A DNA stretch of 51,139 bases from JAWLBM01 sp041687675 (GTDB taxonomy: Bacteria; Pseudomonadota; Alphaproteobacteria; Rhizobiales; Pleomorphomonadaceae), in assembly GCA_041687675.1 (NCBI GenBank), contig JAWLBM010000034.1, positions 1 to 51,139 of the forward strand, in the 5' to 3' direction. Shown piece by piece: positions 15,506 through 24,043 of this stretch. The notes under the pieces are model-generated. The model did no database searches, was not told the DNA's origin, and saw only the letters and a program-made list of their open reading frames with translations. The translations under genes were made by a program, and so were the position numbers. Position 1 is the stretch's first letter. Each line of letters opens with the position of its first letter.

Positions 15506-15610
15506 ATGCCTGCCCCGCGCCGACCCGAGCGCCCTCAGCGCGCCGCCGCGGCGGCCACGGCCGCCGACATCGCCCGGTCCCGCGGCGCGGCGCCGCGGCA
15601 CCTGCCCTGA
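15506..15610 (+). CDS. Possible 34-residue Ala/Arg-rich small ORF
   Basis: ATG 15506 has AGGAGG eleven bases upstream and opens 34 codons beginning MPAPRRPERPQRAAAA. The stop is 12 bases before the glycosyltransferase start. The composition is what random GC-rich DNA would give, so the ribosome binding site is the only real support. Confidence 0.2.
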   Translation: MPAPRRPERPQRAAAAATAADIARSRGAAPRHLP

Positions 15611-15622
15611 CCGGAGACGCGC

Positions 15623-17338
15623 ATGTCGATCCTCTCCGTTCCCGCCAGGTCCTCGACGGCCTCCGATCGGCTCGGGCTCGTCCTCATCTTCCTCGCCGTG
15701 ACCGCGGCGAACCTCGCCAAGCCCTTCCACATCGACGACGCGGCTCACCTCGAGATCGCGCGCTGGATCGCGGAGAACCCCTTCAACCCGATGTCCGGCA
15801 CGCTCAACTGGGCAGGGATCGACGAACCGATCCATCGGGCGAACCAGCCGCACCTCTACTTCTACCTCCTCGCCGGCTGGGGCGTGCTCTTCGGCTTCGC
15901 CGAAATCCCGCTGCATCTCATGCAGGCCCTGTTCGCGCTGGCGGCGATCCTGCTGTTCCACCGCCTCGCGACCCGTATCGCCCCGCCCCATGCGCTGGCC
16001 CTCACGGCCCTTCTCGCGCTCGGCCCGGCCTTCCTGGTCGGTCAGAACCTCATGGTGGACGTGCCGCTGCTCGCGCTGTGGCTCGCCTTCTTCCTCTGTC
16101 TCACGGACGTCGACGCCGCGTCGCAGACGCGGCGCTTCCTCGGCGCCGCGGCGTTCTGCGCGGCGGCCTGCCTCGTCAAGTACAGCAGCCTGGTCCTGCT
16201 CGTCGTCCTCGCCGCCGGGATCGTGCTCGAGGGGCGCTGGCGCCAGGCCTGGGCGCTGCTGGTGCCGGTGGGCGTGCTGGCGGCATGGTCCGCCTTCAAC
16301 ATCGCGGACTACGGCAGCATCCACCTCTTCGATCGACCGGCGGATCACGACCGGGTGTCCCGCCTCTACGACGTCGCGATGGCCTGGCTGGCCACCCTCG
16401 GGGGCGTCCTGCCGCTGGGCGTCCTCGCCGCAGCCGTCTGGCTCGGCCGGCTGAGGGTGCCCACCCTTCTCGTCTTCGGCGCGGCCGGGGCTGCCCTCCT
16501 CGCCCTCGCGGGACTGGTGCTCGCCGGCCAGGTCGCCGACATCCAGTCGGACGTCATGCTCGCGCGGGCGTTCAAGGTGAACGGCGGCCTCGCCGCGCTG
16601 GCGGTCGCCGTCGCGCTCGCCGGCCGGGCGATGGAAGTGGCCCGCATCCGCGGCGTCGGCGATCTCTCGGCGCTGCTCGCCCGCCGAGAGGTTCTCATCG
16701 ACGCCTACCTCCTGCTCTGGATGGTCGGCACGAGCGCCTTCTACCTGCTGTTCTCGCCCTTCGTGGCGACGCGCCACGTCCTCCTCGTGCTTCCGGCGAT
16801 CCTGCTGCTCCTCGGCTCGCGCTGGCGGGATGCCACGGCCGGGCGGGCGTTCGCGCAGGCGGCGGCCTTCGCGGCGGTGCTGTCGGCATGCCTCGCGGTG
16901 TCCGACTGGCGCTTCGCGGGCTTCTACCGCGATCAGGCCGCCGCCGTCGCCGACTCGCTGCCGGAGGGGTCCCGGGCTTTCGCCAGCGGCCACTGGGGCT
17001 TCCAGTGGTATGCCGCGCAGGCCGGAATGCCGCAGGTCGACGTCCGCGGCGAGGCGCTCCGGCCGGGCGACCTCCTGGTGGTGGCCACCGGGGTCGACCA
17101 CCAGCCGATCGAGCGGGAGATCGAGACCTCCCTCGTCGCCGTCCGGACGTCCGGTCCCGACCCGTGGAGCCTTTTCTGCACCGCCCGGACGGCCCGCTTC
17201 TATGCCTCCGGCGAACTCGGGCCCTGGTCGCTGAGCCGCCACTGCAGCCACCGGGTGGAGGTGCTGCGGATCGATCGCGTCGGCGAGCCACTGCGCTTAC
17301 CCGCTCCGGCCTCCGAGGGCGTGCGCCCCGCCGGGTAA
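15623..17338 (+). CDS. GT39/ArnT-like membrane glycosyltransferase
   Basis: This 571-residue integral membrane protein probably transfers a sugar from a polyprenyl-phosphate donor in the periplasm. An acidic pair Asp38-Asp39 in KPFHIDDAAH sits in the first periplasmic loop, as the catalytic acids do in GT-C enzymes. At least ten hydrophobic segments follow (for example LALTALLALGPAFLVG and YLLLWMVGTSAFYLLF), and a soluble C-terminal region of about 150 residues (SGHWGFQWYAAQAGMP...) ends the protein. Start ATG 15623 has GGAGA six bases upstream. It converges on rmlA with a 22-bp gap. The acceptor, lipid or polymer, is unknown; the setting suggests envelope polysaccharide. Confidence 0.75.
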   Translation: MSILSVPARSSTASDRLGLVLIFLAVTAANLAKPFHIDDAAHLEIARWIAENPFNPMSGTLNWAGIDEPIHRANQPHLYFYLLAGWGVLFGFAEIPLHLMQALFALAAILLFHRLATRIAPPHALALTALLALGPAFLVGQNLMVDVPLLALWLAFFLCLTDVDAASQTRRFLGAAAFCAAACLVKYSSLVLLVVLAAGIVLEGRWRQAWALLVPVGVLAAWSAFNIADYGSIHLFDRPADHDRVSRLYDVAMAWLATLGGVLPLGVLAAAVWLGRLRVPTLLVFGAAGAALLALAGLVLAGQVADIQSDVMLARAFKVNGGLAALAVAVALAGRAMEVARIRGVGDLSALLARREVLIDAYLLLWMVGTSAFYLLFSPFVATRHVLLVLPAILLLLGSRWRDATAGRAFAQAAAFAAVLSACLAVSDWRFAGFYRDQAAAVADSLPEGSRAFASGHWGFQWYAAQAGMPQVDVRGEALRPGDLLVVATGVDHQPIEREIETSLVAVRTSGPDPWSLFCTARTARFYASGELGPWSLSRHCSHRVEVLRIDRVGEPLRLPAPASEGVRPAG

Positions 17339-17360
17339 GGCGGCGCCGCCCCTTGCCGGC

Positions 17361-18263
17361 CTATCCCGCCGCCGGAACCGCCACGGGCGGCTGAATGTGT
17401 TCCCTGGCGACCTCGAGCAGATAGTCGCCGTAGCCGCTCTTGCGCATCCGCTCGGCGAGGCGGACGAGTTGCGCCGCGTCGATGAAGCCCATCCGGAAGG
17501 CGACCTCCTCGGGGCAGGCGATGCGCACGCCCTGGCGCTTCTCCAGCGCGCGCACGAAGGTGGCCGCGTCGACGAGGGCCTCCGGGGTGCCGGTGTCGAG
17601 CCAGGCGAAGCCGCGGCCGAGGGTCTCCACCGACAGCCGGCCGCGCTCCAGGTAGATGCGGTTGACGTCGGTGATCTCCAGTTCGCCCCGGGCCGACGGC
17701 TTCAGGCTTCGGGCGATCTCGACCACCTCGGCGTCGTAGAAGTAGAGGCCGGTCACGGCGTAGCGGGACTTCGGTGCCTTCGGCTTCTCCTCGATCGAGC
17801 GGACCATGCCCTGCTCGTCGAACTCCACGACTCCATAGCGCTCCGGATCCTGCACCCGGTAGGCGAGCACCGTGGCGCCGCTTTCGCGGCTGCTGGCGCG
17901 CTCGCAGATGTCGATCAACCCGTGGCCGTAGAAGATGTTATCGCCGAGGATCAGCGCCGACGGCCCGTCCCCGACGAACTCCGCGCCGAGGATGTAGGCC
18001 TGCGCCAGCCCGTCGGGGCTCGGCTGCTCGACATAGCTGATGTCGATGCCCCACTGCCGGCCGTCGCCGAGCAACTGGCGGAACAGCGGAAGGTCGTGCG
18101 GTGTGGAGATGAGCAGGATCTCGCGAATTCCGGCCAGCATCAGCACGCTGAGCGGGTAGTAGACCATCGGCTTGTCGTAGATCGGCATCAGCTGCTTGGA
18201 GATCGCCAGGGTCATGGGATGCAGCCGCGTGCCGCCGCCGCCTGCGAGAATGATACCCTTCAT
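17361..18263 (-). CDS. rmlA: Glucose-1-phosphate thymidylyltransferase RmlA
   Basis: This 300-residue cytosolic enzyme makes dTDP-glucose from glucose-1-phosphate and dTTP, the first step to dTDP-L-rhamnose. The nucleotide-binding signature LAGGGGTRLHPMT is at residues 6-18, with QLMPIYDKPMVYYPLS, LGDNIFYG and VTGLYFYD further on. The ATG at 18263 gives the classic MKGIILAGG start, has GAGGG eight bases upstream, and overlaps the rmlD stop as ATGA; a TTG two codons upstream is less likely. It is the last gene of the rmlCBDA run. The C-terminus is normal in length. Confidence 0.95.
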   Translation of the reverse strand: MKGIILAGGGGTRLHPMTLAISKQLMPIYDKPMVYYPLSVLMLAGIREILLISTPHDLPLFRQLLGDGRQWGIDISYVEQPSPDGLAQAYILGAEFVGDGPSALILGDNIFYGHGLIDICERASSRESGATVLAYRVQDPERYGVVEFDEQGMVRSIEEKPKAPKSRYAVTGLYFYDAEVVEIARSLKPSARGELEITDVNRIYLERGRLSVETLGRGFAWLDTGTPEALVDAATFVRALEKRQGVRIACPEEVAFRMGFIDAAQLVRLAERMRKSGYGDYLLEVAREHIQPPVAVPAAG

Positions 18264-19156
18264 GCCCAAGTTCCCTCATTCGCGATCCGCTCGACCGCCC
18301 GCGCCACGCCCTCGGTCCAGTGCGGCAGCCGGACGCCGTGCACGGCGGCAAGCCGGCTTGCGTCCAGGCAGGACCGGGCCGGGCGGGTCGCCGCCGTCGG
18401 CCACTCCAGCGTCGTGATGTCCGCCACCTGCGCCGACGGCCCGCCCGCTGCGGCCGAGCGGCGGAAGATCTCGCGGGCGAAGTCCGCCCAGGAGACCGGC
18501 CCGCCCGCCGAGACCGCGTGGAAGATTCCCCTCGGTGCCGTCTCGCCGGGCCGCGCGACGAGGTTACCGGCCACGGCCGCCACCGCGCGGGCGAGGTCGT
18601 CCGCCGCCGTCGGGGTGCCGGTCTGGTCCGCCACCACGCGCACCTCGTCCCGGGCCGCGGCCAGCCGGAGCATGGTGCGCAGAAAATTGCCGCCTTGGTA
18701 AGAGTAGACCCAGGCCGTCCGCAGGATCGCGTGGTCGGGCGCCGCAGCGGCCACGGCCTGCTCGCCGGCGAGCTTGCTCGCGCCGTAGACCCCGAGCGGA
18801 CCGGTCGGGTCGTCCTCGCGGAGCGGCCTGTCCGACGTTCCGGGAAAGACATAGTCGGTGGAGATCTGCACCACCGGAACCCCGAGTTCCGCGGCGGCGG
18901 CGGCCACCGCGCCCGCCCCGGCCGCGTTGGCGGCGAAGGCCGCCTCCGGCTCGCTCTCGGCGAGGTCCACCGCCGTCCAGGCGGCGGCGTTCACGACCAC
19001 GTCCGGCCGCGCCGCCGCGATCGCCGGGCGGATCGACCCCGGCCGTGCGAGATCGAGTTCCGGCCTGCCGACGCGGACGACCTCCAGGCGAGGCCCTGCG
19101 ATCTCGGCGAGCGCGCGGGCGAGCTGCCCGCCCCGGCCTGTGACGACGAGGCGCAT
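18260..19156 (-). CDS. rmlD: dTDP-4-dehydrorhamnose reductase RmlD
   Basis: This 298-residue short-chain dehydrogenase performs the last NAD(P)H-dependent step to dTDP-L-rhamnose. It shows a glycine-rich VVTGRGGQLARAL loop (residues 4-16), the NAAAWTAVDLAE segment, STDYVFPG, and the catalytic YGASKLAGE (Tyr-x3-Lys). The ATG 19156 start gives MRLVVTGRGGQL; the upstream open frame is Arg-rich filler. It starts four bases after the rmlB stop and overlaps rmlA by four bases, so all four rml genes look translationally coupled. Confidence 0.95.
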   Translation of the reverse strand: MRLVVTGRGGQLARALAEIAGPRLEVVRVGRPELDLARPGSIRPAIAAARPDVVVNAAAWTAVDLAESEPEAAFAANAAGAGAVAAAAAELGVPVVQISTDYVFPGTSDRPLREDDPTGPLGVYGASKLAGEQAVAAAAPDHAILRTAWVYSYQGGNFLRTMLRLAAARDEVRVVADQTGTPTAADDLARAVAAVAGNLVARPGETAPRGIFHAVSAGGPVSWADFAREIFRRSAAAGGPSAQVADITTLEWPTAATRPARSCLDASRLAAVHGVRLPHWTEGVARAVERIANEGTWA

Positions 19157-19160
19157 TTCG

Positions 19161-20231
19161 TCACCCCGTCGCCGATGTCGGCGCCGGCGCAAGTCCCAGG
19201 CGCTCGCCGCCGTAGACGCCACGCCGCAGCGGCCCCCACCACCACTCGTTCGCGAGATACCAGCGGACCGTCTTCTCGATTCCGGTGTCGAAGGTCTCGC
19301 TCGCCCGCCAGCCGAGTTCGCCCTCCAGCTTGCCGGCGTCGATGGCGTAGCGGAAGTCGTGGCCGGGCCGGTCGGGGACGTGGCGGATCAGGTCAGCGTG
19401 GGGGTGGTTCCTGGGAACGAGGTCGTCGAGGATCGCACAGATGCGACGGACGATGTCGATGTTGCGCCGCTCGTTGCGGCCGCCGACGTTGTATTTCTCG
19501 CCGGGGCGGCCGTGCGCGAGAATGAGGGCGAGCGCCCGGGCGTGGTCCTCCACGTACAGCCAGTCGCGCACCTGCCGGCCGTCGCCGTAGACCGGCAGCT
19601 CGCGACCGTCCAGAGCGTTGAGGATGATCAGCGGGATCAGCTTCTCCGGGAAGTGGTAGGGGCCGTAGTTGTTGGAGCAGTTGGAGACCAGCACGGGGAA
19701 TCCGTAGGTCCGGTGCCAGGCGGTGGCGAGGTGGTCCGCCGCCGCCTTCGACGCCGAATAGGGCGACGACGGGTCGTAGGCGGTCGTCTCGCTGAACAGG
19801 CCCTCCGCCCCGAGCGAGCCGTAGACCTCGTCGGTGGAGACCTGCAGGAAGCGGAAGCGCTCCCGCTCGGCGGGCGGCAGCGCCGACCAGTGCCGCCGGG
19901 CCACCTCCATCATGACGGCGGCGCCGACCACGTTGGTCCCGACGAAGTCGAGGGCGCCGGTGATGGAGCGGTCGACGTGGGACTCGGCCGCCAGGTTCAT
20001 CACCGCGTCCGGGCGGAAGCGCTCGAAGGCGGCCTCCATCGCCGGCCGGTCGCAGATGTCGGCCTGGAGGAAGCCGAAGCCCGGGTGGCCCTCGACCTCG
20101 CTCAGCGACGCGCGGTTGCCGGCGTAGGTCAGCTTGTCGATGACCAGCACCCGGGCGCCGAGGTCGCGCACCAGGTGGCGGGCGACCGCCGATCCGATGA
20201 AGCCGGCCCCGCCGGTGACGATGACACGCAT
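19161..20231 (-). CDS. rmlB: dTDP-glucose 4,6-dehydratase RmlB
   Basis: This 356-residue extended short-chain dehydrogenase converts dTDP-glucose to the 4-keto-6-deoxy intermediate. The NAD loop TGGAGFIGSAV (6-16), NLAAESHVDRSI, STDEVYGSLG with the active-site Asp-Glu pair, and YSASKAAADH with catalytic Tyr and Lys are all intact. The NNYGPYHFPEKLIPL substrate loop is also complete. The start ATG 20231 overlaps the last base of the rmlC stop as TGATG. The length is that of the family. Confidence 0.96.
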   Translation of the reverse strand: MRVIVTGGAGFIGSAVARHLVRDLGARVLVIDKLTYAGNRASLSEVEGHPGFGFLQADICDRPAMEAAFERFRPDAVMNLAAESHVDRSITGALDFVGTNVVGAAVMMEVARRHWSALPPAERERFRFLQVSTDEVYGSLGAEGLFSETTAYDPSSPYSASKAAADHLATAWHRTYGFPVLVSNCSNNYGPYHFPEKLIPLIILNALDGRELPVYGDGRQVRDWLYVEDHARALALILAHGRPGEKYNVGGRNERRNIDIVRRICAILDDLVPRNHPHADLIRHVPDRPGHDFRYAIDAGKLEGELGWRASETFDTGIEKTVRWYLANEWWWGPLRRGVYGGERLGLAPAPTSATG

Positions 20232-20806
20232 CAGGAGGCTAACTCCGGTTCGGCGGTGAAGTGGCGCGGCAGGTCGGCGAGCCGCGGCTGGCGCCGGTCC
20301 TTGTCGGAGAGGGTCGCGGCCGCGGGATCGACCGGCCAGGCGATGCCGAGGGCGGGATCGTCGAAGGCGAGCCCGAAGTCGTGCCCGGGACTGTAGGCGG
20401 CGGTCACCTTGTAGATCACCTCTGTGTCGGGAACGAGGGTGCAGAAGCCATGGGCGAAGCCCGGCGGGACCCACAGCTGCGCCCAATTGTCGGCGCTGAG
20501 TTCGACCGCAACATGGCGGCCGAACCCGGGCGAACCGTGGCGGATGTCCACGGCGACGTCCAGCACGGCCCCGCGCACCACGCGCACCAGCTTGCCCTGG
20601 GCGGCCGGCGGCGCCTGGTAGTGGAGGCCGCGGATGGTGCCGGCCCGGCGCGAGAGGGAGTGGTTGTCCTGGACGAAGGAGACATACTCGCCGACCGCGG
20701 CGGCGAACCGCTCGGCGCTGAAGGTCTCCGAGAAGAAGCCGCGCTCGTCGGCATGGCGTGCCGGCGTCAGCAGCACTGGACCGAGTTCGTAAGCAAGGAC
20801 TTCCAT
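20231..20806 (-). CDS. rmlC: dTDP-4-dehydrorhamnose 3,5-epimerase RmlC
   Basis: This 191-residue cupin epimerase acts between RmlB and RmlD. Visible family features are DERGFFSETF, the active-site His62 in GTIRGLHYQ, the VVRGAVLDVAVDIRHGSP strands, and WVPPGFAHGFCTL. It is the first of four rml genes transcribed on the minus strand. The 89-bp gap upstream (20807-20895) separates it from the glycosyltransferase at 20896-22113, and could carry a promoter or be read through. Confidence 0.95.
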   Translation of the reverse strand: MEVLAYELGPVLLTPARHADERGFFSETFSAERFAAAVGEYVSFVQDNHSLSRRAGTIRGLHYQAPPAAQGKLVRVVRGAVLDVAVDIRHGSPGFGRHVAVELSADNWAQLWVPPGFAHGFCTLVPDTEVIYKVTAAYSPGHDFGLAFDDPALGIAWPVDPAAATLSDKDRRQPRLADLPRHFTAEPELAS

Positions 20807-20895
20807 ACGTCGCCTCTACCTTCCGGATTGCCACGCCCCGGCGGTCGCCCTGCCACCGATACATCGTGATAGTTGTCATCTGCGCACGGGCGGGG

Positions 20896-22113
20896 TCAAC
20901 TCGCCTGCGACAGCCTCTCGGCCTGCGGCAGGATGCGGCCGAGAACCTCGTACTGCGCCTTGTTCCAGGTGAGCGCCGCGGCGCGGGCGCGGGCGCCGGC
21001 CTCGCGCCGCCGATGCTCGTCGTCGAGGAGCGCGACGAGCGCCCGGCAGAAGCCGTCCCGATCGTCGTCCGCGACGGCGACGACACCGCCGCGATAGGAT
21101 TCCGACAGCCCGCGACAGCCAGTCTCCGTGGTCACCACGGGCACGCCCGCGGCCATGGCCTCGAGCAGCTTGATGCTGATGCCGGTGCCGACCAGCATGA
21201 AGTTCACCAGCAGCGGCGCCCTGCGGAAGGCGTCCAGCGGCGTGTCGACGCGGCCAATCTTGTCGACGGCGGGGTGGTCCGGCACATGGGCGCCGACCTC
21301 GCCGGCCACCACCAGGCGGAAGTCCGGCCGGGCCGCGACGACCCGCGGCAGGACAGCGGTGATGAATTCGGTGAGCGAGGCAACGTTGGGCGCGTTCGCG
21401 GAACCGATGTAGAGCCCCGCCGCGGGACCGAAGTCCTCCACCCCGTCCCCGACCTGGAGCAGATGGCTCAACGCCCAGACCTTGTACCGGCCGGCCGCGC
21501 GACGGGCGAAGACATCCGCCTCCACGTCCTGGATCGCGAGCACATGGTCGGCCCTTGCGAAACCACGGTGTTCCTCGTCGGAAGGGACCGAGAACCAGTA
21601 GTTCCCCGGTTGCTTCCGGTGGACGAAGGCCACGTGACGGTCGGTGAAGGAGTCGTGGCTGTCGATGACCCGGGTCGTCCCCGGCCGGAAGGCCTCGAGC
21701 GCCCGGGAGTGGAAGACGTATTCCACGATTGCCACATCGAAGCGCAGGCGCTCGTCGAGGGCGCTGATCTGGGGGGAGAACCCGCCGAACCACAACTCGT
21801 CCAGCCCGAAATAGTAGCCGGCGGGCGAACCGGCGAGCCTCAGCAGCCGACGCCGCGCCTTGTGCATCAGCCGGCTGGCCGCGTAGAGGACCTCCGGCCC
21901 GATCGGCCTTTCAAGGACATGGAAGTTGTCGCGCCCCAGTTCCTCCACATGCGCCGCTGCATCGAACGACACGTCGGGGGTCCGCGTCGGCATGTAGACC
22001 ACGTGGACGTCATGGCCGAGCCGCCGCAGGGCGCGGCAGAGGTTCAGGATGCGGCTCCGGTTGCCCTCGGTCGTCGGGAAGAGCGGAAAAGCCGAGAGGA
22101 TAGCGACGCGCAT
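20896..22113 (-). CDS. Glycosyltransferase family 4-like protein
   Basis: This 405-residue GT-B glycosyltransferase probably adds a sugar to the growing polysaccharide repeat on the cytoplasmic face. The N-terminal domain starts RVAILSAFPLFPTTEGNRSRI, with the usual donor-site loop. The C-terminal domain has GLYIGSANAPN, LVNFMLVGTGISIKLLEAMAAGVPVVTT and a glutamate in the E-x7-E-like region. The ATG 22113 is used; a GTG one codon upstream is equally possible. Its donor is unknown, although dTDP-rhamnose from the adjacent rml genes is an obvious candidate for one of the transferases here. Confidence 0.8.
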   Translation of the reverse strand: MRVAILSAFPLFPTTEGNRSRILNLCRALRRLGHDVHVVYMPTRTPDVSFDAAAHVEELGRDNFHVLERPIGPEVLYAASRLMHKARRRLLRLAGSPAGYYFGLDELWFGGFSPQISALDERLRFDVAIVEYVFHSRALEAFRPGTTRVIDSHDSFTDRHVAFVHRKQPGNYWFSVPSDEEHRGFARADHVLAIQDVEADVFARRAAGRYKVWALSHLLQVGDGVEDFGPAAGLYIGSANAPNVASLTEFITAVLPRVVAARPDFRLVVAGEVGAHVPDHPAVDKIGRVDTPLDAFRRAPLLVNFMLVGTGISIKLLEAMAAGVPVVTTETGCRGLSESYRGGVVAVADDDRDGFCRALVALLDDEHRRREAGARARAAALTWNKAQYEVLGRILPQAERLSQAS

Positions 22114-22213
22114 CACGGGTACCCCGGGACATCACGCCCCTCGATGGCTGCGATCTTTTCGGCCCACACACTACCGGTCGGAGCGCCACCTGCGCAATCG
22201 CAAACGGGTCCGA

Positions 22214-23029
22214 TCATGCACCGGGCCTGGCTCGGAACAGCTTTCGCCCGATCCGGTCCCTCCAGCGGCCCAGCAGGTCGGGCACGGGTTCCCGCAGGGC
22301 GACCCCGGCATCTTCCAGCCGCATCGACAGCGCCATTTCCTGGAGAATGGACCGCGCCTTCCCGGCGAGTTCCGCGCAATTCGAGGCATCCAGCGGCCGT
22401 GCGCCGTACCAGTGGTTGCCGGCGGTGGAAAACAGGAAGTCCGAGATGTGCCTGCGCATCGCCCCGTCCACGGCGGGGCCGAAGAAGCTGCCGATGTCCG
22501 CGGTCGCCACCACCTGGTCCTCGATCAACGGATCGCGGAGACGGCAGGCGATCGCCTCCAGGGCCTTCCGGTCGAGGCCGAAGAGATTGGAGCGGATCCA
22601 GCGGCTGCCGGTCCGTCCGTCGAGGCCGAGCCGTCGCTCGGACGTGTCGATGATGCCCGCCGCAAAACTGTCCGACGGCCCGTGGCCGACGAGGCGCCGG
22701 AAGGCCTCGAGCCAGCCGCCGCCGAGGTGCGAGTGGGTGCCGACCGTGTCGTTGAGGACCACGAGGCGCTCCGGGAGCGTGCCGGCGAGCGCGTCGAGAC
22801 CCGCCTGGTAGGCGCCGAACTCCCGCCCGGTGTTGTCGTGCCCGAGCACCGTGAGGTCGCCCGCCAGCCGCCCGAACGGCGCCACCTCCCGCTCCCCGAT
22901 CGCGTCTCCGTTGATGACCACGACCATGCGGTCGAGCCAGCGTCCGTTCGACAGGACGCGGATCACCTCGGACGTGCGCTCCAGCCGCCGGCGGGAGTAG
23001 ACGAGTGCTATCAATGCGACATCCGGCAT
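22214..23029 (-). CDS. Glycosyltransferase-like protein of the polysaccharide locus, unassigned
   Basis: This 271-residue soluble protein begins with a Rossmann-like strand DVALIALVYSRRR and has RMVVVINGDAIGE, HDNTGREFGAYQAGLDAL and RLVVLNDTVG. These recall GT-A and rhamnan-synthesis RgpF-like proteins, where an N-x-G-R-E-F-G-AY segment follows the donor site. A later RWIRSNLFGLDRKALEAI segment resembles a GT-A acceptor region, but I see no clear DXD motif. It sits between two glycosyltransferases with gaps of 37 and 100 bp. A glycosyltransferase role is likely but not certain. Confidence 0.55.
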   Translation of the reverse strand: MPDVALIALVYSRRRLERTSEVIRVLSNGRWLDRMVVVINGDAIGEREVAPFGRLAGDLTVLGHDNTGREFGAYQAGLDALAGTLPERLVVLNDTVGTHSHLGGGWLEAFRRLVGHGPSDSFAAGIIDTSERRLGLDGRTGSRWIRSNLFGLDRKALEAIACRLRDPLIEDQVVATADIGSFFGPAVDGAMRRHISDFLFSTAGNHWYGARPLDASNCAELAGKARSILQEMALSMRLEDAGVALREPVPDLLGRWRDRIGRKLFRARPGA

Positions 23030-23066
23030 CGCCCCGGGCTCCTGCCAAAGCGGAACGACTGATGCC

Positions 23067-23969
23067 CTATCGCCGCAGCCGCTCCAGCCCGGGCGGGCGG
23101 ACGAGCGGGATCTGGTAGCGCAGGTAGAAGCGCACGAGGCTGAGCAGGTGGCTCCGCGCGGCGGCGCTCAGAAGCCCCGAGGCGCTGGCGCGGCGATGGT
23201 CGTGCACGAGCCTCGCGCTCGGCATGCCGACCACGCGGAAGCCCGCTCCCCACACCCGGGCGCAGAGATCGACGTCCTCCATGTAGAGGAAGAAGCCCTC
23301 GTCCATCCCGCCGACGGCCTCGAACACCGAGCGTCGGACGACGAAGCCGGTGCCCATCACCCACTCCGCATCGAAGGGCTCGCCCCGGAACCAGGCGTCG
23401 CGCATCAGGTGGCGGGCGATGCGACGGTCGAACAGCCGGCCCAGGGGACCGATCCGCCGGGCGAGGATGTCGAGGAGGGAGTAGAACCGGCGGGCTGAAT
23501 ACTGCCGGGAGCCGTCCGGGTTGACGAGGTCCAGGCCGACGAGCCCGATCGATGGATCGCTCTCCATGAGGTCGATCACCGGGCTGAGGCTGTCGTTGAG
23601 AAAATAGGTGTCCGGGTTCAGCACCAGGACGTACGGCGCCGTGATCGACTGCATGCCGAGGTTGATGCCGGCCCCGAAGCCGCCGTTGCGCGGCGAGGCG
23701 ATCAACCGGACCGACGGCAGTTCGTCGGCGATCCGATCGGCCGAACCGTCGCCCGAGTTGTTGTCGACCACGACCACGTCGGCGTAGTCGGCGAGGCCCT
23801 GCTCGACGACGGACCGGATGCAGGAGGTGCAGAGATCAAAGCTTCGGTAGTTGACGATCAGGATCTCGATGGTCCTCGCGCACGCCATGACACCCGTACT
23901 CCGAACCGGTGGCTGAGGGCCCTGGCCGTGGTCCGGCCCGCCCGTTCTCTCGTGGGCTATGTCAGTCAT
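23067..23969 (-). CDS. Glycosyltransferase family 2, WbbL/rhamnosyltransferase-like
   Basis: This 300-residue GT-A enzyme has the hallmark IEILIVNYRSFDLC start, VVVVDNNSGDGSAD, PRNGGFGAGINLGM, the metal-binding VLNPDTYF (DxD-like), and MGTGFVVRRSVFEAVGGMDEGFFLYMEDVDLCARVW with the catalytic EDVDL block. This pattern is typical of WbbL-type transferases that add rhamnose to lipid-linked acceptors. ATG 23969 gives 27 extra N-terminal residues; ATG 23888 (MACARTIEI) is an equally good start with GGAG ten bases upstream. Donor assignment to dTDP-L-rhamnose is inferred from the nearby rmlCBDA genes. Confidence 0.85.
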   Translation of the reverse strand: MTDIAHERTGGPDHGQGPQPPVRSTGVMACARTIEILIVNYRSFDLCTSCIRSVVEQGLADYADVVVVDNNSGDGSADRIADELPSVRLIASPRNGGFGAGINLGMQSITAPYVLVLNPDTYFLNDSLSPVIDLMESDPSIGLVGLDLVNPDGSRQYSARRFYSLLDILARRIGPLGRLFDRRIARHLMRDAWFRGEPFDAEWVMGTGFVVRRSVFEAVGGMDEGFFLYMEDVDLCARVWGAGFRVVGMPSARLVHDHRRASASGLLSAAARSHLLSLVRFYLRYQIPLVRPPGLERLRR

Positions 23970-24043
23970 GGTATCAAGGATTTCCTTCAGTAACGTTTCA
24001 AATCATGAACCGGACCGTCGCACTTCGGGAACCGGGCCGACCG

